Positions 8,706 through 21,086 are shown, numbered from the stretch's first letter. The stretch: 64,000 nt of DNA from Alloalcanivorax marinus (GCF_016906305.1 NZ_JADDOL010000020.1:1-64000), one strand, 5' to 3'. Notes: generated by a model from the letters alone, not told the origin. Made by a program: numbers and translations.

Positions 8706-9825
8706 TTAGAGTCCACTTTTCAGGGAGGCTTCGATGAATCGGTCCAGGTCGCCGTCCAGCACCTGCTGGGTGTTGTGGCTTTCCACCCCGGTGCGCAGGT
8801 CCTTGATGCGGCCATCGTCGAGCACGTAGGAGCGGATCTGGCTGCCCCAGCCGATGTCGGCCTTGGCGTTTTCCTGGGCCTGCTTCTCGGCGTTGCGCTT
8901 CTGGATTTCCAGCTCGTAGAGCTTGGCCTGCAGCATCTTGGTGGCCTTGTCCCGGTTCTGGTGCTGGCTGCGCTCGGACTGGCACTGGGTGACCACGATG
9001 TGCTCCTGGCCGTTGTCCGGATCGGTGAAGGTGTAGGTCAGCCGCACCGCCGAGTCGGTCCGGTTCACGTGCTGGCCGCCGGCGCCGGAGGCCCGGTAGG
9101 TGTCGGTGCGCAGCTTGCCGGGATCGATTTCGATGTCGATGTCGTCGTCCACTTCCGGGGACACGAACACCGAGCTGAACGAGGTGTGGCGGCGGCCGCC
9201 GGAATCGAACGGGCTCTTGCGCACCAGCCGGTGCACGCCGGTCTCGGTGCGCAGCCAGCCGTAGGCGTAGTCGCCCTCGAACCGCACGGTGGCGGATTTA
9301 ATGCCGGCCACGTCGCCGTCGGAGGCTTCCACCAGCTCGGTCTTGAAGCCGTGGGCCTCGCCCCAGCGCAGATACATGCGCAGCAGCATCTCGGCCCAGT
9401 CCTGGGCCTCGGTGCCGCCGGAGCCGGCCTGGATGTCCAGGTAGGCGTTGGCGGTGTCCATCTCACCGGAGAACATGCGGCGGAATTCCAGATCCGCGAC
9501 CATGCGTTCCAGGCGATCCAGATCCGCTTCCACTTCCGAGACGGTGGCTTCGTCGTCCTCTTCCACCGCCAGTTCCAGCAGATCCCGGGTGTCGCCGACG
9601 CCCTGGTCGGCGTCGCGCAGGGTGGTCACCACCCCTTCCAGTTGCGCGCGCTCCTTACCCAGGGCCTGGGCCCGTTCCGGCTCGTTCCACACGTCCGGCA
9701 GGGCCAGTTCGCGCTCTACTTCGACCAGTCGTTCGCTCTTCTGATCGAAGTCAAAGATACCCCCTCAGCGCTTCGATGCGCTCGGCCAGGTCGGTGAGGT
9801 GGGTTCTCAGCGGGTTTACTTCCAT
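8706..9825 (-). CDS. prfB: Peptide chain release factor 2 (programmed +1 frameshift)
   Basis: RF2 terminates translation at UGA and UAA. The gene is in two frames. A 24-codon leader starts at the ATG at 9825 ([20 protein letters not shown], then RGYL) and ends in an in-frame TGA at 9753-9751. A +1 shift there continues as [11 protein letters not shown] into the long frame ending at 8706, giving 372 aa (E. coli RF2 is 365). The tripeptide anticodon is present as [15 protein letters not shown], and the catalytic GGQ as [16 protein letters not shown]. An annotation that misses the shift would start it falsely at MWNEPERAQ. It lies 4 nt before lysS. Confidence 0.97.
9750..9765 (-). promoter_or_regulatory. 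RF2 autoregulatory frameshift site
   Basis: On the minus strand the sequence reads AGG GGG TAT CTT TGA C, the canonical RF2 recoding signal: an internal Shine-Dalgarno-like AGGGGG three nucleotides before the slippery CTT, then the TGA stop followed by C. Low RF2 slows termination at this UGA and favours the +1 shift, which restores RF2 synthesis. Confidence 0.96.
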
Positions 9826-9857
9826 AATGACTCTATGACTCTCAGTGGAAACGGTTC

Positions 9858-10142
9858 TTAATCGACCAGCTCGTACACATGGAACGCCTCGGGTTTGAGG
9901 GCGTCCAGGGTGGTCCCCAGGTACACGGCGTTGTCGGGAATGCCGCTGCCGGTGGTGAACACCTTGAAGCGACGCACTTCCTTGGGGGTGTCGATGACGG
10001 TGTCCGCGTCCACCTCCACCCACATATAGATCAGGCGCTCCTGCTGGATGTAATCCACGCGAAGCACTTCACCCTCTTCCGGCAAGCGGATTTCCTGCAC
10101 CTCGGTGCCGATTTCCAGCCGGTGTTTATGGATTGTTTTCAT
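9858..10142 (-). CDS. Small conserved protein, DUF7352-like
   Basis: A 94-aa protein starting MKTIHKHRLEI, with alternating beta-strand-like stretches (VLRVDYIQQERLIYMWVEVD, FKVFTTGSGIPDNAVYLGTT) and no signal peptide or membrane segment. The MKTIxKxxLEI start and the YMWVEVD and TGxxIP segments resemble a family of small proteins found in phages and bacteria that I recall as DUF7352. No function is known to me. It has a good ribosome site (GGAGGG 5 nt before the ATG at 10142) and ends 32 bp before the prfB start, so it may be cotranscribed with prfB-lysS. Confidence 0.7.
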   Translation of the reverse strand: MKTIHKHRLEIGTEVQEIRLPEEGEVLRVDYIQQERLIYMWVEVDADTVIDTPKEVRRFKVFTTGSGIPDNAVYLGTTLDALKPEAFHVYELVD

Positions 10143-10338
10143 GCGGTCCCTCCGTCAGGGGTAACCAGGCGCGGGTAGCGATAGCCACCGGCGCATTCCG
10201 GGGCCCGGCCTTGTGGGCCGGGGGATGGCGATAAGGGTAATGCGCGCCAGTCGGCGCAAGGCGCAATCCTATCAGGTCCCCGGGGGGCTGGCACCAGCCC
10301 GGCACGCCACGGCGGGCGTGCCGGCGGTCAGGCGGGCC

Positions 10339-12633
10339 TCAGGCGCGCTGTTCCAGATTGGCGCGCAGCACGGTCAGGGCCGCCATGTTGACGATGCGCC
10401 GCACCGTGGCGCTGGCGGTGAGAATGGTCACCGGCGCGTTGACGCCCAGCAGGAAGGGGCCGATGGCCACATTGCTGCCGGCGGCGGTCTTCAGCAGGTT
10501 GTAGGCGATGTTGCCGGAATCCCCGTTCGGGCACACCAGCAGGTTGGCGGAGCCCTGCAGGGTGGAGTCCGGCAGGATTTCCTTGCGGATCGAGGCCTCC
10601 AGGGCGGCGTCGCCGTGCATCTCGCCGTCCACCTCCAGCTCCGGCGCCCATTCGCGGATCAGGGCCAGGGCGCGGCGCATCTTGTCGCTGGCCTGGCAGC
10701 GCTCGGAACCGAAATTGGAGCGCGACAGCAGCGCCGCCTTGGGCTCCAGGTTCAGGCGCCGCATTTCCTCGGCGGCGGCGATGGTGAACTCGGCGATTTG
10801 CTCGGCGCCGGGGTCCTCGTTGACGTGGGTGTCCACCACCGCCAGGGTCCGTTCCGGCAGCAGCAGCACGTTCATGGCCGCGTAGGTGTGGGACTCCGGG
10901 CGCAGGCCGATCACCTGATCGACGAAGTTGAGGTGCTCGGCGAACCGGCCCACGGTGCCGCATACCATGCCGTCCGCCTCGCCCAGGTGGACCATCATGG
11001 CGCCGATCAGGGTCATGCGACGGCGCATTTCCGTGCGCGCCATTTCCTTGGTGACGCCGTGGCGGCCGCGCATTTCCCAGTAGGCGTTCCAGTAGCGGTG
11101 GAAGCGGTCGTCCTGCTCCGGATTGGTGACCTCCACGTCCTCGCCCAGCTTCAGGCGCAGGCCGTAGCGCTCGATGCGCATGGCCAGCACCTCCGGGCGA
11201 CCGACCAGAATCGGGAACGCCAGTCCCTCGTCCACCACCACCTGGACGGCGCGCAGCACGCGCTCTTCCTCGCCCTCGGTGAACACGATGCGGGCCTTGC
11301 CGCCGTCGCGGACCAGGGCCTTGGCGGCGGAAAACAGCGGCTTCATGAAGGCGCCGGAGTGGTAAACGAACTGCTTGAGCTGCTCGGCGTAGGCATCCAG
11401 GTCGGCGATCGGCCGGGTGGCCACGCCGTCGGCCATGGCCGCCTTGGCCACCGCCGGCGCGATGCGCACGATCAGACGCGGATCAAACGGCTTGGGAATC
11501 AGGTATTCCGGCCCGAAGCTCAGGTCGTAGGTGCCGTAGGCGGCGGCCACCACCTCGTTCTGCTCCTCCTGGGCCAGGCCGGCGATGGCGTACACCGCCG
11601 CCTTTTCCATCTCCCGGGTGATGGTGGTGGCGCCGGCGTCCAGCGCGCCCCGGAAGATGTACGGGAAGCACAGCACGTTGTTGACCTGGTTGGGGTAGTC
11701 GGAGCGGCCGGTGGCGATCAGCAGGTCGTCGCGCACCGCCTTGGCCTCCTCCGGCAGGATCTCCGGGTGCGGGTTGGCCAGGGCCAGAATCAGCGGCCGG
11801 GCGGCCATGCGTTGCACCATGTCCGGCTTGAGCACGCCGCCGGCGGACAGGCCCAGGAACACGTCGGCGCCGTCGATCACCTCGCCCAGGGTGCGGGCGT
11901 CGGTGGGCTGGGCGAAGCGCGCCTTGTCCGGGTCCATCAGTTCCTTGCGGCCCTCGTAGACCACGCCCTCGATGTCGGTGACCCAGATATTCTCCTGGGG
12001 CAGTCCCAGATCCACCATCAGGTCCAGGCAGGCCAGCGCCGCGGCGCCGGCGCCGGACACCACCACCTTGACCTGATCCAGTTCCTTGCCGGCCACCCGC
12101 AGACCGTTGATAAAGGCCGCGCACACGGTGATCGCGGTGCCGTGCTGGTCATCGTGGAACACCGGGATGCCCATGCGCTGGCGCAGCTTGCGCTCGACGA
12201 TGAAACACTCCGGTGCCTTGATGTCTTCCAGATTGATGCCGCCGAAGGTGGGCTCCAGAGCGGCGATGATGTCCACCAACTTGTCCGGGTCGCTCTCGTT
12301 GATCTCGATGTCGAACACGTCCAGCCCGGCGAACTTCTTGAACAGCACCGCCTTGCCTTCCATCACCGGCTTGGACGCCAGCGCCCCGATGTTGCCCAGG
12401 CCGAGCACCGCGCTGCCATTGGTGATCACCGCCACCAGATTGCCGCGCCCGGTATAGCGCACCGCGTTCTTGGGATCGTCGACGATTTCCTCGCAGGCCC
12501 AGGCCACCCCCGGCGAATAGGCCAGGGCCAGATCGTTCTGGTTGGTCAGCGGTTTGGTGGGGACGATGGCGGTTTTGCCGGGGACGGGAAATTCGTGGTA
12601 ATCAAGCGCAGCGCGGCGGCTGTCGGTGGCCAA
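10339..12633 (-). CDS. maeB: NADP-dependent malic enzyme with phosphotransacetylase-like domain
   Basis: Decarboxylates malate to pyruvate with NADPH formation, a supply of reductant when growing on acetyl-CoA-yielding substrates. At 764 aa it is the long MaeB type. Residues 1-430 are malic enzyme ([37 protein letters not shown], catalytic Lys/Asp region [15 protein letters not shown](P) site [20 protein letters not shown]). The C-terminal 330 residues are a phosphate acetyltransferase-like regulatory domain ([17 protein letters not shown] region, [20 protein letters not shown]). I place the start at the TTG at 12633, because AAGGAGA lies 8 nt upstream and homologues begin [12 protein letters not shown]; a longer reading to 12753 has no such site. 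Confidence 0.95.
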   Translation of the reverse strand: MATDSRRAALDYHEFPVPGKTAIVPTKPLTNQNDLALAYSPGVAWACEEIVDDPKNAVRYTGRGNLVAVITNGSAVLGLGNIGALASKPVMEGKAVLFKKFAGLDVFDIEINESDPDKLVDIIAALEPTFGGINLEDIKAPECFIVERKLRQRMGIPVFHDDQHGTAITVCAAFINGLRVAGKELDQVKVVVSGAGAAALACLDLMVDLGLPQENIWVTDIEGVVYEGRKELMDPDKARFAQPTDARTLGEVIDGADVFLGLSAGGVLKPDMVQRMAARPLILALANPHPEILPEEAKAVRDDLLIATGRSDYPNQVNNVLCFPYIFRGALDAGATTITREMEKAAVYAIAGLAQEEQNEVVAAAYGTYDLSFGPEYLIPKPFDPRLIVRIAPAVAKAAMADGVATRPIADLDAYAEQLKQFVYHSGAFMKPLFSAAKALVRDGGKARIVFTEGEEERVLRAVQVVVDEGLAFPILVGRPEVLAMRIERYGLRLKLGEDVEVTNPEQDDRFHRYWNAYWEMRGRHGVTKEMARTEMRRRMTLIGAMMVHLGEADGMVCGTVGRFAEHLNFVDQVIGLRPESHTYAAMNVLLLPERTLAVVDTHVNEDPGAEQIAEFTIAAAEEMRRLNLEPKAALLSRSNFGSERCQASDKMRRALALIREWAPELEVDGEMHGDAALEASIRKEILPDSTLQGSANLLVCPNGDSGNIAYNLLKTAAGSNVAIGPFLLGVNAPVTILTASATVRRIVNMAALTVLRANLEQRA

Positions 12634-12734
12634 GGCGGGTCTCCTTCGGGATAGGGTGTACACATCATTAAACAGGCTGCCACCAGTGTACTGCCGCCGC
12701 GCCCCGCCCGCACCCACCCGCCACGTTTTGTCAC

Positions 12735-12800
12735 AACATCGGGGTCGGACCACCGTAACACACTGAACAACATCGGGGTCGGACCACCGTAACCCACTGA
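12735..12800 (+). repeat. Two near-identical 32-bp direct repeats
   Basis: Copies at 12735-12766 and 12769-12800 differ at one base (AACATCGGGGTCGGACC... CGTAAC[A/C]CACTGA) and are separated by 2 bp. They form the duplicated outer left end of the transposase element and contain its GGGGTCGGACCACC core. Confidence 0.9.
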
Positions 12801-13012
12801 AAACACAGTATTTTCATCTCCGGAACGGGCTCAATACGGCGTTAGCGCCCGCTTTCTGCCCACCAAAATGCCGCCTGAGGCCAAAGTCCTGACGGCTGCC
12901 GCGGTACCTCTTCGAAGCTCTTAACCAGACCTTTTCCGGCCCCAAAAACCGCCTCCAAGCCCGCGAAACGTACCCTCTGAAAACCTTTTTACCAGTAAAA
13001 ACAAAAGCTTAT

Positions 13013-13055
13013 CGCGGTCCGACCCCTCACTGGGGAAGACCGGGGTCGGACCGCG
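13013..13055. repeat. Perfect 14-bp inverted repeat of the element end
   Basis: CGCGGTCCGACCCC (13013-13026) and GGGGTCGGACCGCG (13042-13055) face each other across 15 nt. They share the GGGGTCGGACC core with the element ends, forming a REP/BIME-like hairpin 106 bp upstream of the transposase start. Confidence 0.9.
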
Positions 13056-13160
13056 GCAACCCTTTGATGCCGCATGTCTTTTTTTGTGAAATGGGGCTCA
13101 GAAGGCGCTTAATGCATGGTTTTTACTAGTCAAAAATCAGCATAAAGAAAGGAGGAACGG

Positions 13161-13919
13161 ATGCCTCGCGCCCACCGTCATTACTTGCCGGGTCATGTCT
13201 GGCACATCACCCACCGCTGCCACGACCAGACCTTTCTACTCAAATTCAAACACGACCGTCGCCTCTGGGAGCGCTGGCTCTACGAAGCGCGGCGCCGCTA
13301 TGGCCTGCGGATTCTCAATTACATCGCCACCAGCAACCACGTACACCTTCTGGTCCACGACCGGGGCGACGACGAGATTCGGCGTTCCATCCAATTGGTG
13401 GCCGGACGCACCGCCCAGCATTTCAACGGGCGCCGGCGCCGCCGAGGGGCCTTCTGGGAGGGTCGCTACCACGCCACGGCGGTGGAAACCGGCGAGCATC
13501 TGCGCCGTTGTCTGGTCTACATCGACCTGAATATGGTGCGCGCCGGCCGCGTACGGCATCCCCGCGAATGGGACACCTGCGGCTACAAGGAGATCCAACT
13601 GCCACGCACCCGTCACCGCATCATCAACACCGGTGCGCTGATGAACGTGCTCGGGATCTCCGATCTGGGGGTGCTGCGGCGGTCCCATCGGGACTGGGTG
13701 GAGGAAGCCCTGGACAGCGGCGACCACGGGCGTGACCCGGCCTGGACCGAGGCGCTGGCGGTGGGCAGCCGGGACTTCGTGGAGCAGTTTCGCGACGCCC
13801 AGGGCCCCATTGCCAGGAATCGGCCAATCGAAACGGCTGGCGAGACCTGCCATCTGCGCGAAGAGCCATTCGTCTATCAGCCCTATTCGACCACCGAAAA
13901 CGACCCTGTAAGCGGTTAA
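13161..13919 (+). CDS. IS200-like Y1 transposase (RAYT-type)
   Basis: A 252-aa single-strand HUH-type transposase. It starts MPRAHRHYLPGHVWHITHRCH after a strong AAAGGAGG site. The catalytic His pair is in ATSNHVHLLVHD (about residues 56-67). The GAFWEGRYHATAV block precedes the candidate catalytic Tyr in CLVYIDLNMVRAG (about 116-128). The C-terminal 90 residues are less conserved. Such solo genes flanked by palindromic repeats are the RAYT class thought to mobilise REP sequences. The gene is convergent with recJ. Motifs are intact, so it may be functional; family membership is firm, but the exact RAYT group is not. Confidence 0.88.
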   Translation: MPRAHRHYLPGHVWHITHRCHDQTFLLKFKHDRRLWERWLYEARRRYGLRILNYIATSNHVHLLVHDRGDDEIRRSIQLVAGRTAQHFNGRRRRRGAFWEGRYHATAVETGEHLRRCLVYIDLNMVRAGRVRHPREWDTCGYKEIQLPRTRHRIINTGALMNVLGISDLGVLRRSHRDWVEEALDSGDHGRDPAWTEALAVGSRDFVEQFRDAQGPIARNRPIETAGETCHLREEPFVYQPYSTTENDPVSG

Positions 13920-13979
13920 ACCGGCTTCCCTGGGCAGGCTTTCCCCGGAAAAACAAGGGGTTATGGTGGTCCGACCCCG

Positions 13980-15683
13980 TCAGGGGAGCGGGCGGAGGTG
14001 TTCGAAGAGCATTTGCGGGGCGCGGCGGCCACGGAATTCGTTGACCTCCAGGCGGTAGACGCCTTCCACGCGCTTGAGGCGGGCGCCCAGCAGGGTCGGG
14101 TCGGCGTTGAACAGGATGCCGTCCACCACGCCGCTCACCGCCGGCAGGCCCAGGGTCAGCTTCAAGTGCCGCTCGCCCACCACGCGGTGGTTGAGCACTT
14201 CGAATTCGCCGTCGAAACGGGGCGGTGGAAAGCCCTGGCCCCAAGGGAACCGGTGGGACAGCAGCTCGGCGGTGGCCAGGCAGATGTCCCGGTCGTCCAG
14301 GCCGCCGTCGCTGTCCACCACCGGGTCGAACAGGTCGTCGCTGGCCGCCTCGCGCACCGCCCTCTGAAACGCCTCGCGAAACGCCTCCAGGTCCGCCGCC
14401 CTCAGGGTCATGCCGGCGGCCATGGCGTGGCCGCCGAACTTGTGCAGCATCTCCGGATGACGGGTGGCCACCGCGTCCAGCACGTCGCGCAGATGCAGCC
14501 CCGGGATCGAGCGCCCGGAGCCTTTCAGCAGCCCGGCCTCCTGGGCCGGGGCGAAGGCAATCACCGGCCGGTGCACGGCTTCTTTGACCCGCGACGCCAG
14601 AATCCCCACCACCCCTTCGTGCCAGTCCCGGCCGTGCAGGCACAGCGCCGCCGGCAATGTCTGCTCGCGCAACCGGGCCACTTCCGCCATGGCGGCGTCG
14701 CGCATGCCCTGCTCGATGCCGCGCCGCTCCCGGTTGATGGCGTCCAGCTCCTCGGCATACTGGCGCGCCTCGGAAACGCTGTCCGCCAACAGGCAGTCGA
14801 TGCCATGGGTCATGTCCGCCAGCCGCCCGGCGGCGTTGAGCCGCGGCCCCACCGCGAACCCCAGATCCGCCGCCAGCGCCCGCGACGGGTCGCGCCCGGC
14901 CACCTGCAGCAGCGCACGGATGCCCGGGTTGCCTTTGCCGGCGCGCAGCCGCCGCAGACCCTGCTCCACCAGGATGCGGTTGGCGTCGTCCAGGCGCACC
15001 ACGTCCGCCACCGTGCCCAGGGCGACCAGGTCGAGCAGATCCACCACCGCGCCTTTCAGGCGCAACCGCCGCTGCACCGCCATCAGCAGATAGAAGGCCA
15101 CGCCCACGCCGGCCAGATTGGCGGCGGGGAATTCGTCGCCCTCCAACCGTGGGTTGGCGATGGCGTCCGCCTCCGGGAGGCGCTCGCCGGGCAAGTGGTG
15201 GTCGGTGATCAGCACGCGCATGCCGGCGGCCCGCGCGGCAGCCACGCCGTCCACGCTGGCGATGCCGTTGTCCACGGTGATGATCAGGTCCGGCTCGAAC
15301 GTCACCCGCGCCAGTTCGACGATGGCCGGCGACAGGCCGTAGCCGTACTCGAACCGGTTGGGCACCAGAAAATCCGGACGGGGGAAGCCCAGCGCCTGCA
15401 GTCCTCGCACCATCAGCGCGGTGGCGGTAGCGCCGTCGGCATCGTAATCACCGACGATGCAAATACGCCAGTGCTGCTCGCGGGCAGCCACCAGCAGCTC
15501 CACCGCCGCCGCCAGGCCCTGAAAATGATCCGGGTGCGGCAGCCGCCCCAGGGTCAACTCCAGTTGCTCCGCAGCGGTCAGCCCACGGCCGGCGAGAATG
15601 CGCGCCAGCAGCGGCGGCACGCCCGGCCAGTCCACGGACACCGGCGGGCGGCGGCGAATACGGGGGTACGAACTTACGGTCAT
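13980..15683 (-). CDS. recJ: Single-stranded-DNA-specific exonuclease RecJ
   Basis: A 5'-3' ssDNA exonuclease of RecF-pathway recombination, mismatch repair and base-excision repair. The 567-aa protein (E. coli 577) shows the DHH phosphoesterase motifs: ICIVGDYDADGATATALMV (about residues 83-101), ITVDNGIASVDG, ITDHHLPGE, and in the DHHA1 part KFGGHAMAAGMTL. I chose the ATG at 15683 (MTVSSYPRIRRRPP) with GGA 6 nt upstream; a TTG at 15713 is possible. The stop codon at 13982-13980 lies 1 bp from the end of the neighbouring mobile element, so the insertion spared the last codon (FEHLRPLP). Confidence 0.96.
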   Translation of the reverse strand: MTVSSYPRIRRRPPVSVDWPGVPPLLARILAGRGLTAAEQLELTLGRLPHPDHFQGLAAAVELLVAAREQHWRICIVGDYDADGATATALMVRGLQALGFPRPDFLVPNRFEYGYGLSPAIVELARVTFEPDLIITVDNGIASVDGVAAARAAGMRVLITDHHLPGERLPEADAIANPRLEGDEFPAANLAGVGVAFYLLMAVQRRLRLKGAVVDLLDLVALGTVADVVRLDDANRILVEQGLRRLRAGKGNPGIRALLQVAGRDPSRALAADLGFAVGPRLNAAGRLADMTHGIDCLLADSVSEARQYAEELDAINRERRGIEQGMRDAAMAEVARLREQTLPAALCLHGRDWHEGVVGILASRVKEAVHRPVIAFAPAQEAGLLKGSGRSIPGLHLRDVLDAVATRHPEMLHKFGGHAMAAGMTLRAADLEAFREAFQRAVREAASDDLFDPVVDSDGGLDDRDICLATAELLSHRFPWGQGFPPPRFDGEFEVLNHRVVGERHLKLTLGLPAVSGVVDGILFNADPTLLGARLKRVEGVYRLEVNEFRGRRAPQMLFEHLRPLP

Positions 15684-15829
15684 GACATCCGTCAGTGGGG
15701 GCAATCGCGGCAAGCGTCCGGGTATCCACCCCTTGCGTCAAGGGAAACGACCCATAAGTCACACAGGGGGGCTAACATCAAGCGCCCGTGCTTCTTATAC
15801 TTGGCGACCCTGAGCGGGCTCGACCGGAA

Positions 15830-15849
15830 ATGTGAGCAAACACTCACAT
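15830..15849. promoter_or_regulatory. Candidate operator of fadBA
   Basis: A perfect dyad ATGTGAGcaaacaCTCACAT (7-bp arms, 6-nt centre) lies 60 bp before the fadB ATG. Its form fits a TetR- or GntR-family fatty-acid regulator (PsrA/FadR-like roles), but no such regulator is adjacent, and the match to a specific known motif is not established. Confidence 0.6.
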
Positions 15850-15908
15850 GAAACGGCGGGCCACGCCCGCGGCCCCTCCGCGTACTTTGGGACTGGAGAG
15901 CAATCGTT

Positions 15909-19256
<3,348 letters not shown>

Positions 19257-19287
19257 CCCTTCTCTTCACCGTTGCCGAGAGCTGAAA

Positions 19288-19320
19288 AGCCCCGGCGGGT
19301 TCGCCCGCCGGGGCTTTTTT
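19288..19320 (+). terminator. Rho-independent terminator of fadBA
   Basis: A 12-bp stem AGCCCCGGCGGG / CCCGCCGGGGCT around a TTCG tetraloop, followed by six T. It begins 32 bp after the fadA stop. Confidence 0.96.
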
Positions 19321-19327
19321 ATGGTTG

Positions 19328-19394
19328 ATCGCGGCTGAAGCCGCTCCTACACGGTGGGCTGGGTCCTTGATGTAGGAGCGACTTCAGTCGCGAT
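19328..19394. repeat. Inverted REP pair
   Basis: REP copies at 19328-19350 (ATCGCGGCTGAAGCC then GCTCCTAC) and, inverted, at 19372-19394 (GTAGGAGCGACTTCAGTCGC then GAT). Same family as at 3343 and 30604, placed between the fadA terminator and parDE. Confidence 0.85.
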
Positions 19395-19453
19395 GAACTT
19401 GGCACCACCGTTAATCCAGTCAGAAGCCCCTCCCCATTCTGTAGTCTCAAAGA

Positions 19454-19484
19454 TTGACAAACTTTGTCCGACGCATAGCATAAT
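19454..19484 (+). promoter_or_regulatory. Candidate sigma-70 promoter of parDE
   Basis: A consensus -35 TTGACA (19454-19459) is followed by TAGCATAAT (19476-19484). It reads as TAGCAT with a 16-nt spacer or CATAAT with 19 nt. It lies 29 bp before the parD start. Confidence 0.55.
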
Positions 19485-19512
19485 CATGTACCCCAACCCC
19501 AGGAGAGTGAGC

Positions 19513-19770
19513 ATGCACATCTCACTAACCCCCGAACTGGAAGCACGCATCAAAACCAAAGTGGAAAGCGGGCTCTACAACAACGCCAGCGAAGTCATCC
19601 GCGAGGCCCTGCGCTTCGTGGAAACCCATGAAGAATGGATCAACGAACTCAAGCTGGCGCGCCTGCGTGAGCAGCTTCAGGAAGGCGTGGATCAACTGGA
19701 CCGCGGCGAGGGCACCCGCATCACCTCCAAGGCTCGCCTAAACGACCTGTTCGAGGACCTGAAGGCGTAA
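19513..19770 (+). CDS. parD: ParD-like antitoxin (ribbon-helix-helix)
   Basis: An 85-aa antitoxin of a type II toxin-antitoxin pair. The N-terminal ribbon-helix-helix DNA-binding fold is seen in MHISLTPELEARIKTKVESG, then LYNNASEVIREALRFVE (about residues 21-37). The C-terminal tail should wrap the toxin. The start is the ATG at 19513 with AGGAGAG 5 nt upstream. The toxin gene follows after 3 bp. It probably represses its own promoter. Confidence 0.92.
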   Translation: MHISLTPELEARIKTKVESGLYNNASEVIREALRFVETHEEWINELKLARLREQLQEGVDQLDRGEGTRITSKARLNDLFEDLKA

Positions 19771-19773
19771 CCC

Positions 19774-20067
19774 ATGCCGCCCTCTCTGATCCTCTCACCC
19801 GCCGCTCGCGAGGATCTGGTAGCGATCCGGCAATATGGCACGCTCAGTTGGGGCAAGACCCGCTCCGATCGGTACCTGGATGACTTAAAGGAAGCCCTCT
19901 GGTCGCTTCTCGAAAATCCTGGGACGGGCAGAGCGCGCCCGGAATTGCCTGGCGAGATCCGCAGCCGCTCGGTGTGCAGCCACGTCATCTTCTACCGCAT
20001 GCAAACAAGCCAACTGGAGATCATTCGGATTCTTCATGCCCGGCAGGACGTTAACCGACACCTTTGA
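19774..20067 (+). CDS. parE: ParE-like toxin (RelE/ParE fold)
   Basis: A 97-aa toxin partner with the typical layout: LILSPAAREDLVAIRQYGTLSWG (cited in parts: SPAAREDL, IRQYG), then DDLKEALWSLLENPGTGRARPEL, the SVCSHVIFYRM strand and the C-terminal IIRILHARQDVNRHL. ParE proteins poison DNA gyrase; RelE relatives cut mRNA. The HARQD ending is typical of ParE-type members. It starts 3 bp after parD. The target is inferred from family only. Confidence 0.9.
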   Translation: MPPSLILSPAAREDLVAIRQYGTLSWGKTRSDRYLDDLKEALWSLLENPGTGRARPELPGEIRSRSVCSHVIFYRMQTSQLEIIRILHARQDVNRHL

Positions 20068-20099
20068 AGAACGAGAGGCATCCCCACCTGCTCATTCCC

Positions 20100-21086
20100 T
20101 TAGCCTTGGCGAATGAGTCCCAGCTCTCTTATCCGTATAGCCATTGCAGTTTTTGAGACCTTAAATCGCTCAGCCAACGATAAAAAAGAGACACCGTTAT
20201 AAGTTTTGGCGTCGGCAAGCAATATGTGTAGCGAATCTCTTTCTACATGCTTCTCGATTTCCTGCATATCTACCCCCAAAGCGAAAGCGCTTTCCTCAGT
20301 CAACATAAAAGGGGCACTTCCAAATCGCGCCTCAAAATGCCGCCTCAGCTGCTTTTCAGGTATCAGAAAACAGCTCGCAAACCGATCAGCCTCTCTTTCC
20401 ATTGGTCGACGTGAGATTTTTGAGCCGTCGGAAGCACGATCGCGATGAGCGGCCCCCGTCATCTCATGCAAAACCGCGTGCCCCAATTCATGAGCAGCGG
20501 TAAATCTTTTAATTTCAGGGGAACACTGACCGGATATATAAACCATTTTTGAACGTGGGTCGATTATCCCCTCAACCTCGACTCTCCCAGACGCCAGAAC
20601 GGCACTCTCAATCCCTTCCACTTCCATATAGTCATACCCAACACTTCCAAGGGACTTCCTCAAGTCCAATACATCAAGCGGATTGGATATATCCTTTTCA
20701 GGCCACAAAGATTTTCGGCTTTCCCATAGATACCGGTGAAAGCCTCTAACGATGCTCTCTATTTCTTCATTCGAATAGCTACCGGCTTTCTTTTTCTTAC
20801 CAACTGGGAAGCCGGTCATCGCTATAGAGGCCGCCTTTCCAAAACCCTCCTGATCAGAGTGCCGAGACCTGGAGGTCAATACCCCAACGAACCCACCCTC
20901 CCCGTCGTCGAAAGCGTGCGGGTTTTGGAGCTTTTCTCGCGCTGCGTGCAATTCTTTACTTCCGGAATAAACAGCGCCCACAGCCAGGCGCTTCTCTTCA
21001 AACTCCTCCAACTCTTCCATATGAGCATACGGATTCTGCAATCGATAACGGTCATTCGAAACGATTTGCTTTCGAGACTTTCTCAT
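20100..21086 (-). CDS. ImmA/IrrE family metallo-endopeptidase with C-terminal HTH
   Basis: A 328-aa protein with the zinc metallopeptidase motif HELGH (about residues 199-203, in FTAAHELGHAVLHE) and the third ligand region READRFASCFLIP about 30 residues on, as in COG2856 (ImmA/IrrE). The C-terminal 25 residues (FLSLAERFKVSKTAMAIRIR) form a helix-turn-helix. The N-terminal 120 residues are charged and unrecognised. The coding DNA is markedly AT-richer than its neighbours, a sign of transfer. No Xre-type repressor partner is adjacent, unlike ImmR/ImmA pairs. The start is uncertain: ATG 21086 or GTG 21113. 21087-21293 is AT-rich with no gene. Confidence 0.82.
   Translation of the reverse strand: MRKSRKQIVSNDRYRLQNPYAHMEELEEFEEKRLAVGAVYSGSKELHAAREKLQNPHAFDDGEGGFVGVLTSRSRHSDQEGFGKAASIAMTGFPVGKKKKAGSYSNEEIESIVRGFHRYLWESRKSLWPEKDISNPLDVLDLRKSLGSVGYDYMEVEGIESAVLASGRVEVEGIIDPRSKMVYISGQCSPEIKRFTAAHELGHAVLHEMTGAAHRDRASDGSKISRRPMEREADRFASCFLIPEKQLRRHFEARFGSAPFMLTEESAFALGVDMQEIEKHVERDSLHILLADAKTYNGVSFLSLAERFKVSKTAMAIRIRELGLIRQG

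Larger units (their letters stand above)
12735..13978 (+). mobile_element. IS200-like/RAYT element with inverted ends
   Basis: A solo Y1-type transposase gene is bracketed by inverted copies of one sequence. The left end is GGGGTCGGACCACCGTAAC, present twice (12741-12759 and 12775-12793). The right end at 13960-13978 is the reverse complement of GGGGTCGGACCACCATAAC (18 of 19 matching). More GGGGTCGGACC copies lie inside at 13013-13055. The 12634-13160 stretch has no gene other than this left end. It also repeats the pattern GGGCTCA...GGCGYTA after two of the copies (about 12825-12845 and 13093-13112). The right end stops 1 bp before the recJ stop codon. Boundaries are my inference from the repeats; no target-site duplication was identified. 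Confidence 0.7.

Noticed and set aside
10213-12654. 813-codon open frame antisense to maeB
   Set aside because: Shadow of maeB, low complexity, no domain.
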